Origin: Gonatopus flavifemur
Lineage: Eukaryota; Arthropoda; Insecta; Hymenoptera; Dryinidae
Assembly: GCA_018340375.1 (NCBI GenBank)
Contig: JAFFJZ010000001.1
Span: 16,324,001 to 16,388,000, forward strand
Direction of reading: 5' to 3'
Length of the DNA: 64,000 nucleotides
Shown here: piece after piece, positions 55,931-64,000 of the stretch
Numbering within the stretch: position 1 is the first letter of the stretch
How the letters are laid out: each line of letters begins with the position of its first letter
Made by a program: the position numbers and the translations under genes
Notes under the pieces: generated by a model
What the model was told of the DNA's origin: nothing
The model's database searches: none
The model's input: the letters and a program-made list of their open reading frames with translations, nothing else

Positions 55931-57377
55931 TATACTTTGCCATATCATGAATACAGTAACCGTACACAATGTGAGTTCGTGAGCTCCATTCTAGGCGTGC
56001 ACTTGAAGAGAATGGAGTTAAATGTGCCGTGCATAAGTGGGTAACGTTTTCTCGACTGTACACCCCTACCATGGGAGCAGCCACAGTATAGCCGCGATGC
56101 ACTTTCGTATATGTGTTCTTTTACTTTACCCCCTCTCTTCTGTATTCCCAAATGCTTTCTTCTCGTTCTTTTTCATTTCCACTCGATCTAGATTTTTATT
56201 TCTCATTCTTCTTCCTTCTTTTCAACCCATTTTTCCAAACATATATATCTGTATTTTACAATGTCGCCTACTCGCTATTTTACATAAACTGTATACACTA
56301 TTATCTATAGAGGGCGATTTATATTTTGAACTGTCCTTAACGTCACTCATCATATTTTTTATTCACAAACTTTTGATTAAAAAATTTGCATTTATTTCAG
56401 TAGGCGATGAATTCTGAACTTCCTTCCCACTGGCTTATTTTCAACAAATGGAGTTAACATCTAATGTTATTAACGAATCAATTCAATCATATTTTTTTAT
56501 AGGATTGAATAGAGAATGGTTAATGAAACTTCTGGAACTTATATTTAAAACTCTTCACTGAAAAAGAAGTCAAAACAAGCTAATGACATCATTTAGGAGG
56601 AACGAATTGGATAATTGTAAATAACATCAGACTGACGTTTTTCACTTGCAATTATTGAAAATTTCACTTAAGGGCAAGCTTGAGTTTGGTTAGTTCAAAA
56701 AAGTACGCAATGTTTTGTATATAACGAATGAGCTATACTTTTACGAATGGAGGAATATAGTATATGCTTAAAAGAACGAAGTTGTGCGCTGCAAGGTCTA
56801 ATGAACTGGTCATGAGTTGAGGATGGAATGAGGAAAAACCTGCTTCCAAGGAACTTCGATCTACGAATTAAGCTGAATTAAAGAAACTTTTCACGTTGCT
56901 CGTATGTGTGAATTGCATGGTTCTAAACTTTTTGTGATAGATTTCTATCGGTCTTTTATATTGTTCAATCTATCGAATCTGTTCATAGTACTACTCAAGT
57001 GTTACTTATTCTGTATTACGCGATTCAGTTTACTGAAATAACGTCATATGATTTGATATTTTTCAAAAACACTGACTGCGAATACAGTTCTGCGAACTTT
57101 GCTATAATTTTCAATAGATTTGTATTCCGGAATAATCCAATCAAAATCAAATGAGCAATGAAATGCATACACCCTGGTTGAAAGTCCATAAGGATTTGTG
57201 AGGAAACGTTTCATAGCAAGAATATCTTCTTATAAATTTTGAAATCCAATTCGATATTTGCTTCACACATTTATTGAAGATTCAAATCAACAAATTGTAT
57301 TCATTTATTCATAATTCTAGTATGAATCGAGTGGGGAATAAAACAAAAAACCTGCAATTGGATCACATATATTTTAT
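55931..57377. other. Intergenic sequence
   Basis: A 126-codon frame at 56037-56417 is rich in F, L, S and I because of a pyrimidine-rich stretch, and I do not accept it as a gene. Nothing else was recognised. Confidence 0.35.
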
Positions 57378-58937
57378 CCCTTTCTGACCTGGCTTAATTC
57401 TGATAATGATACAAATTTTTTTTCAATAGGCAATAGTTTCTATAGCTCCTAGTATGAATTCTGAATTTTTACAGAATTTTCAGTAAGGTAGATCAAAAAT
57501 TACTGTTATGTCCATTTCAATGGACATAGGGTGTCTATAACTAGAACATAGGAGGGAGAATTAAAAATATTTGCATATCACTATTCGTAATACATCTTCA
57601 ATCAATTTCAATGCGTCAATATATCAAATGAAAATTACAAAGAATTTCAACGAAATACGTAATTTTCCAAAATAATCATTCATAAATTATAAATACAGGC
57701 TGTTAATGAGTGTTTAGAAACAAGACAGAGTATCAGCTTATATGATTTTATTTTCATTTTAAACTCCAACCTAGCAGCATATCGGTGCCACATGCAAAGT
57801 AGTATCAGTGCAGGGTGTCCAGTTTGGGAATTTTGTATTTGTTTCATTGGTCATTTCGTTCAACCTAATTCTATGACTGATTGATTCCATTAGAATTCTC
57901 CGAGGCTGGACATCCTGCAGTAATACCACTAAGAACTCCAATGTTATAAGATAGTTACAACGTTCTTGTAATGGATTTTTATCTTGAAATCCATTGGAAC
58001 ATGATTATTAATTTCTAGTCATTTTTTGACGTCGGGCAACCGTAAGAATTTTGTTCATGTTAATTTTCGTTCATCTTCACTGGAAGGAAGGATTGGTACA
58101 GTGGGTGGATTCAATCCGTTCCTTGTTATTTTTGATGAATTGTGGAAAACTATGCCATAATTCACAAATTTTTGATAAAAATTGAATTCTAAACTCCTAA
58201 AGACTTGAGACATGATTCATGTAGATCGATGAGATCGTTCAGAAGTTTCGAATTCAAGTATTATGTTTACAATCGGGATTTAATTGTGGGTGTTCTCAAG
58301 TTGATGAAATTTGAAGAAAATGGTTTAAATCCACCGAAACCACGTTACCAAATATATATTCCTGAATATGACCAATCAAATATCTCATAAAATACTTAAT
58401 CATTATGAACACGTACATGAAATGTGATAATTGTTATCAATTATTTTAAGAGTGTTATTGAATACTCGATTAGTCGTATTTTGAGAATGTATTTGACAAC
58501 TATTAACAGCCTTTTTTTCAGTACAGTATTCTATCTTTCTGAATGTACACTTGTTACCTTGTTGTAGATGAATTTTGCCAACAGGCACCCAGTGTCCATT
58601 GTAATGGACACATGATGTTGTATTAAAATACTTTAAAACATGAAAAACACTTCTTGGTACTTAAAACCTCTTTGAAGTTGGATGTATTTTTTCGAATATT
58701 CAAACTGCATCCTGTGGAATCAGTAAAATTCGTTTGAGTAATGGAAATTGCAGTATCAAAAATTTCGAAATTCTCATCACATTTGTTCCTTTTAAAAACA
58801 TACCATACTGAAAATATAATTTTGAATCATTTTCTTCAATTGGCACATTTATCTTACTGATATTATGGGTTTCAAACTGCTCTGATTTGTGGAACGATTC
58901 TGATAATTTGCTGAATGTGATGTCCATTGGAATTCCA
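57378..58937. mobile_element. CCCTTTCTGACC element (piggyBac-like), copy 3, right end lost
   Basis: It starts CCCTTTCTGACCTGGCTTAA and is colinear with 43571-45077 until about 57980. It then has about 630 bp not present there, and resumes near 58617 until the palindrome GTCCATTGGAAT, where the match stops about 20 bp before the expected end. The extra segment may be an older internal part of a longer parent or an insertion. Its 61-codon frames (58205-58390 plus, 58403-58588 minus) are not recognised. Confidence 0.65.
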
Positions 58938-59119
58938 GTTTTTCATTCCAATACACTCAGAGGGCTTCATTTGTGTAGTCACTTCCAAGACACTTTGAAG
59001 TGTGTGAATATGTTGATCATTCAGATTAAATTTTCCAGAATAAAACCATACGATTCCAACACTCTGAGTATATCGGAATGAAACAGTTGAATTTGCAGTT
59101 TAAATATACAAATGAACGT

Positions 59120-60077
59120 TTGTTCAGTGGATAAAACGTTTAGTGATAACGTTTTAGATTGGTGTAATTCTAATTCTATGATTATTAATGGAAATAAATG
59201 CCAATTTTAATCTTTTACAAAGCGTAGAACTAGACACTATTTTCATTATTGGGTTGGAGATGTCGGCTTGCGTCTGTCCGATACTGTTAATGATTTGGGG
59301 GTGATTTTTGATAGTAAGCTTAGTTTTAAGGAACATTATCTTGCAATAGCCCGTAAGGCAAATACTATGCTTGGCTTTATACTGCGATGCTCTATTGGCT
59401 CTAATAATGTGTATACCCTTAAATCTTTGTATTCTTCTTTAGTTGGACCTATAATTGAGTACGGTTCGGTAGTTTGGTGCACCACTTTAACTGTGATATT
59501 AAATATATCGAGGGCGTACAACGCCGCTTCCTGCGTCACTTCATGTACCGTAATGGGTCTCCGATGGACTACCGACAACCATGACTATTCTTTTGCTTCG
59601 AGGTGTGCCAATCTACACATGCTTGACAATAGGAGAAAATGCTATGACGCTTTGTTTTTCTTCAAACTACTCAACGATTATATTGATCTGCCTTCCTTTT
59701 TGGAATTAGTAAACTTTCATGTGCCCGGTAGATTGTTGAGACACTCTTCGGACTTATTTGATGTTCCTTTTTCTACTTCTACTGTAGGATACAATTCTCC
59801 GTTGTCAAGGATGTGTCGTATTGGTAATCAAGCTAACCTATCACCACACTTTGATCTTTTTAATTCTAGTTTATGCTCTTTTCCGAGAAATTTTTATAGG
59901 GGCTTATTGCAACAATATGAGTTGTCTTATTCGGCTTAATCATACTATTTATAGATGTATTTTTATGCATGGAAGTACTCTATTTTCTTTGTATTATGCA
60001 ACTTGTTTGCGTCAATGTTTTTACTTGATTGTATTCATTGGGCGTTTGTCCGTTGGGAATACGAATAAATAAATAAA
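59120..60077 (+). pseudogene. Non-LTR retrotransposon reverse transcriptase, C-terminal part, with 3' tail
   Basis: The plus-strand translation follows the C-terminal part of Jockey/CR1-superfamily reverse transcriptases: DWCNSNSMIINGNKC, VNDLGVIFDSKLSF, KANTMLGFILR, LKSLYSSLVGPIIEYGSVVW, then DYRQ, LDNRRKCYDALFFFKLLNDYIDLP, VPGRLLRHS, NSPLSRMCRIGNQ. An in-frame TAA lies near 59208. Two compensating indels shift the frame between about 59481 and 59575, where the correct reading (IEGVQRRFLRHFMYRNGSPM) is in another frame. The 3' end has an AATAAATAAATAAA tail (60062-60077), as expected of target-primed insertion. The polymerase core and endonuclease are absent, so the copy is 5'-truncated and dead. 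Confidence 0.85.
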
Positions 60078-60079
60078 AC

Positions 60080-60660
60080 GTTTCGTTATAAAACACTTGA
60101 TCTGGCTCATATGTTAATATATTAACCCACATTGGAATGTTAAGGAAGTGGCTACGCAATTTTAACACTCTGAGCATTGAAATAAAAAACATGAACTTGC
60201 AGAGAAAACTAATGAATCATGCCACATCCCAATAATTCTAAAAATCCCATTCATTCTATATGTTTCAAAATCAAACATTTGATCCATTTTCTGGATTCAC
60301 TTACACGCTTTTGAGTGTTTGAAAAGTGATTACACAATTAAAACACTCTGAGTACATCAAATTAAACACTGGAATTCACAGTACATTCATGTCCAATCGG
60401 CCATTTCGGGATTCTGATTGATCTTATTCGATTCGATTGAATTTGAATCGAATGTCTATTGATTCCTACTAATAATATAATAAGAAATTTTTCAACCAGC
60501 ACCTTCAACCTTCGTAAAAATCTCAAAAATTTTCAGTTTCATCAATACCCTTGTCATAGTTTTGATAAATTGAGATTTCAGTAAATCCCGATGAAAATGG
60601 ATCGTCCAATGAAATGAAAGGAATTGTGAAATTAGATTGGATGTTTCCAGCCCTGGATCA
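60080..60660. repeat. Dispersed repeat around the retrotransposon relic
   Basis: Units with AACACTCTGAG(T/C), followed by CATTGAAAT- or CATCAAATT-like sequence and an AACTTGCAG- or ATTCACAG-like end, occur at 59060-59098, 60165-60205 and 60335-60385, and more distantly at 54430-54470. 60265-60335 is the empty-site homologue of the flanks of 52851-54025. Confidence 0.5.
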
Positions 60661-60661
60661 A

Positions 60662-60710
60662 GGGGGGGGGGGGCTGCAGCCCCGGGCCTCCTTCACCAAG
60701 GGGCCTCATC
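60662..60710. repeat. G12 run with CTGCAGCCCCGGGCC palindromes
   Basis: Twelve consecutive G residues are followed by CTGCAGCCCCGGGCCTCC and AAGGGGCCTC. The strand could form both a hairpin (GGGGCTGCAGCCCC) and other G-rich structures. Its GC content is exceptional for this window. Confidence 0.7.
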
Positions 60711-60899
60711 TTTGAACATTCGCGAATCTCGTTTTTAAGCTTTTTATAACATTTTTATGGTAAACAAGATTTTATCGCATCAACTAACGTTCTTGATCGT
60801 TGAATCGGAGACATTGAAGGATTTTAATTCGAATCACTTTGAACTCCAAATAACTGTCGTTATCAACAACAGTAAAGGTGGTTGTAGTATACAAACGAT

Positions 60900-61090
60900 C
60901 AGAGTCCTCCAATATTTTTGACGTTCGTAGAATGAACGAATGAGATACGGAGAACTTTCAATGAACGTTCATAGTATTGTTCATAATATTCAGTCAATCG
61001 TTCAACATACGTTCAAGGAATATACATAGCATTTACGAAACGGTCTCGTTGAAATGTGCATAGAAGACATTCCAGATATTCAATGAACGT
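60900..61090. repeat. GAACGTTC word island, second segment
   Basis: ACGTTC, GAACGTTCAT, AATGAACG and GTTCAA words recur in both orientations, as at 3150-3440. The right border meets the island at 61096. Ends are unclear. Confidence 0.4.
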
Positions 61091-61095
61091 CAATA

Positions 61096-61311
61096 CCCAG
61101 ATAACATGTAGGCTTGTCATAACCCTGTCACACTTGTCATTCGATTGTTGTTGGCTTGGTATTGACAACCTTGTCAGTGTAAGGTTGCTACAGCCCTGCT
61201 GCAAGGGTTTTGTAAGCTTGTACCCTTGTCGTGTGTCAACTAGGAGGCTTATACTGACCTTGTCACAAGCTTGCCTGACAACATTGCAGCAAGGTTAAAT
61301 TGCTATCTGGG
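61096..61311. mobile_element. CAAGCTTG/ACAAGGTTGTC word-island element with TA duplication
   Basis: CCCAGATAACATGTAGGC at the left and TTAAATTGCTATCTGGG at the right share the terminus CCCAGATA. TA is on both sides (61094-61095, 61312-61313). GCTTGT, ACAAGCTTG, ACCTTGTCA and GCAAGG words fill the 216 bp. Confidence 0.75.
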
Positions 61312-61313
61312 TA

Positions 61314-61580
61314 GTATAGTCTGGTGCTGCTTGAAGTACTGTATCTGCTAAAATCCAGGAGTCAAAAATTCTGATGCAACAGATTTATCCTATCCAATGG
61401 GGTGCAGATTGAGAAGATGTCAAGTATCTTCCTCTACAAACAGCTGTCACCTTATAGTTCTAAAAGGGTTGAGAATACATTGCATAATTTATATAAAAAT
61501 CATTATTATTTGTTTCGAAGAATATTTGTTCGAGAAAGGTATCTGTTCTCTCCTTTTATAGAATGAATATCTGATCTCTA
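61314..61580. other. Intergenic sequence
   Basis: Nothing recognised. Confidence 0.35.
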
Positions 61581-61940
61581 CACTGAGAAAAAGGATTTGT
61601 TGACTCAAATGAGATTTGTTCACAGTAAATAAATCGTATATTTGGATAAGACCAAAGAAATATTTACTAACATTCATTTTATACCACATATTTCTTTGAG
61701 TCAACTTCATACCAATTATGATTCGACAGATCGAAATTTGACAAGAATTCATATCCATTCACATCAACTTCAATCACTTTGAATCAAATGAATGATTCGG
61801 TTATAGTTAATATATATGAATTTCTTGACTCAACACAATGTTTGGTTATAATCAATATGTCTTATTCGTATGAAATGATACTTCTTGAAAATGCTTAACC
61901 AAATGCGTTGATTTGTCAGAAGAAAACCTTTTTCTCAGCG
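61581..61940. mobile_element. CACTGAG-type MITE with TA duplication
   Basis: CACTGAGAAAAAGGATTTGT at the left and AAAACCTTTTTCTCAGCG at the right form a good inverted repeat. TA flanks both. The interior repeats TGACTCAA, CTTTGAGTCAA and TTTGTT words. The length is 360 bp. Confidence 0.8.
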
Positions 61941-61942
61941 TA

Positions 61943-62725
61943 TAAAATGTCATCAATAAAAACTTGATACGATCTCTATAAAAACAAAGCGGTTACCGTT
62001 TTTGAAGATTCATCCCTCTGCATATTGAACTCGAATTGTAGAATCCAAATTAGTATCATCTAATGTATGATATCAATGCCTTTACATCGTAAACACCACA
62101 TTCTTGAGTGAGCCAACCCTTTACTGCTGCAACAGGCCGAAATTAGACCGAGAGAGATTCGTTTCCTTTGTTCTGGGTGGATTGCAGCACTGAAGGGTGA
62201 AACTAAATACACATCCAAGTCACGAATCAATGCGATTTCGCTCATATGCTATAGAGTTGTACTTAGATCCCTTTTGTACATAAGAAATTAAAACGATAAA
62301 GCCTGATTGTGTATTTTTTCATCAGAGTAGATTATGCTGGAGTAAGCATACTTATATTTAATCAAGCTTGGAGATGCGGATGAATCAACAAAGACGCATA
62401 CAGGAACAGAAGAGTTCCACCGTATTTTCCAAAGGTAAAATCTGCACCCTTTCCTTCTCACACGATCAAAAGAAAAGAAGCAGTGATAACAATCTCTCTT
62501 TTTATTCCCTGCTTATGTTCTTCCCACGCGCTCTTTGTTCACTCCATCGTTTGTGCCTTTGAACGACTTATTCTCGCTCCAGTAGTAAGAGTCGGTACAC
62601 TCACAATCATTTAGAATTATATCATTGATAAGAGTTACAGCAATACCATGTGAGTTTTCGATTTTTATGTACAGTTATATGAAAAATCATGAGTACTCCA
62701 TTTCTTTGCATAAATTGCTCATTAA
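61943..62725. other. Intergenic sequence
   Basis: No gene or repeat end was recognised; frames are at most 64 codons. Confidence 0.35.
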
Positions 62726-63403
62726 GAGGAAGTTCTCATCAAGCGAATTCCGAAATAAGGTGATTTGCTCGAATTTTTTTTCTTGAGAAGGAAGTAAATT
62801 GAGGACTTGAGTTATTTGAAACTCATTAAATGGGTCTCAAAGTACATGAAAAAAAATTTGCTCGAGTTAAAGAATTCGTATCCTGAAACTTTAAAGGCGT
62901 TTTTCTCGAAACATGTTTTTCAAGTTTGGCTTCACGATATCTCAAAAACTACTAAACGGATCGCTCTTTTTTTTCCATTTTGAAACTGATTGAATTTATT
63001 GGAGGATGAACCTAAATGGAAATGACATTTGTCGTTTGTTTTTTTTTTCATAGCACTTTAAAGAGCGAAAAAAGGTGAAAAAATGCTATTAAAAGTTTGC
63101 ATGTCTGTCATTTTTTTGATTTTGGATTTTTCATTGGTTTTATAGGTACAACCTCTAACAAATATAATATGTCTCATTAAAATTTTTGGATTTTTGATTT
63201 CTGTAAGTGCTATAGTGGGTGATGTGTCAACCCGTATCAACAATTCCCATGGCATTATTTTTTACTGTAAAAAATTTTTTTATGTACTTCGAAGCTCAAT
63301 CAACAAGTGTGAAAACCCCCGAGTTCTTTATCCGATTCCTTCCACGAAAAAAAAAATTCGAAAAAATCACCTTATTCTGGGGTCGCTAGATGAGAAATTC
63401 CCC
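62726..63403. mobile_element. GGGGAGGTTCTC element, copy 2
   Basis: It is colinear with 47257-47948. TTAA precedes GAGGAAGTTCTCATC, and GATGAGAAATTCCCC is followed by TTGA, a decayed TTAA. At 678 bp with scattered substitutions and small indels it is an older sister of copy 1. Confidence 0.8.
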
Positions 63404-64000
63404 TTGAAGAACGCTGAAATGAAGTTTCTCGCGATAAATTATCATCTCACTCAATCTCCAAAATATGTAGAAAATATTGAATCACGTGATTTGGTGTCCT
63501 ACAATCGAGCATTGGAAAAATAACGATACAACCCTACAGTTTGTGGAACAAATCAAACGGACAATATTGTTCCCTTTGTACTATTCAGAACTATCAATAT
63601 TCACATCCACGTATGAAAGATGTACGGATAATTGTATTTTTCCATACGATTCACAATTTCTTCTTTCGGAGTTTGAGTGTATGTATTTACATATCTATGT
63701 TTAAACATTTACTATAACATTGCCTTCCATGTAGGCCATTGTACATTGTGCTATTTATCTCACCGTTTGTCTCTTCTATTGTTCTCGGAGCATGACCATT
63801 TTAAAAGGTGTATTTCCAGAAATAGATTAAAATGAGAAGTTTCAGCAGAAAAGAAAAATGCATTTTTAAACTTCCTGCCGTAACATTTTTCATGCAAATG
63901 CATCATATATTGTTTCGTCAATTAAATGCTCCACGCTTTTCTATTGTCGACCATTCTTTCTTTTTTTTGCGCGCGCGCGATTGTGTATTCTGTGCGTTTA
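63404..64000. other. Intergenic sequence to the window end
   Basis: No gene is recognised. A short GCGCGCGCGCGA alternating run lies at about 63970-63981. Confidence 0.4.

Noticed and set aside
56037..56417. 126-codon hydrophobic frame resembling a membrane protein
   Set aside because: The F/L/S/I richness follows from a pyrimidine-rich stretch. There is no conserved motif, and an overlapping second frame is equally open.
58205..58588. 61-codon frames in the longer copy of the CCCTTTCTGACC element as a transposase remnant
   Set aside because: I could not match either strand to piggyBac transposase motifs, so it is left unassigned.

Overview
The window is AT-rich, gene-poor and crowded with transposable elements. 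It is almost certainly from an insect nuclear genome. The support for that is an intact irritans-type mariner, degenerate mariners of the kind common in insects, RTE-type and other non-LTR reverse transcriptase fragments, a pogo/Tigger-type transposon with an 88-base intron, and dozens of short inverted-repeat elements. A hymenopteran would fit, but nothing seen here proves the order. I found no convincing host protein-coding gene, no true tRNA or rRNA gene, and no CRISPR array. Nearly all recognisable coding sequence belongs to mobile elements.

Layout. 0-4.3 kb holds small foldback elements, short-word islands and an RTE reverse-transcriptase tail. 4.6-6.9 kb is a composite repeat containing a TTGCTG island, a SINE-like head and a ~157-160 bp tandem array. 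7.4-13.4 kb holds further islands (AGATCT, GGGCCC, GCATGATCATGC types). 13.6-15.6 kb has two mariner remnants in the same orientation. 16.7-24.3 kb has a nested GATCTTCGAGC element and a TTAA-flanked element swollen by later insertions. 27.2-32.7 kb is the densest part: one island inserted in another, two further small elements and a hairpin, then a 3.6 kb Tigger-type transposon interrupted by a MITE and by the intact mariner. 33.7-41.3 kb holds more islands, a 1.3 kb Foldback-like element with repeat-filled arms, and a reverse-transcriptase relic. 43.6-64 kb holds two more copies of the TTAA-type family, two copies of a second TTAA family, a 1.2 kb long-inverted-repeat element, a further reverse-transcriptase relic and more islands.

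The most unusual signal is an architecture rather than a gene. About twenty dispersed segments, mostly 150-640 bp, are each packed with many copies of one short self-complementary word, and the word differs from family to family (AGATCT, CATATATG, TGTACA, GCATGATCATGC, TTGCTGnnnCAGCAA, GGGCCC, TTCTATAGAA and others). Many end in short inverted termini of a few recurring types (CACNG...AAAA, CCCGNG...AAAAA, CCCAGATA) and carry 2-bp target duplications. Two insertions can be verified against empty sites or interrupted termini inside the window. In the best cases the words repeat every 10 or 20 bp, which would place them on one face of the helix. This looks like a diverse class of non-autonomous DNA transposons with phased palindromic arrays.

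The only gene that looks intact and possibly functional is the 348-residue mariner transposase at 29828-30874. The Tigger transposase around it would be a 554-codon open frame if its intron, the MITE and the mariner were discounted, so it was probably intact until those two insertions.
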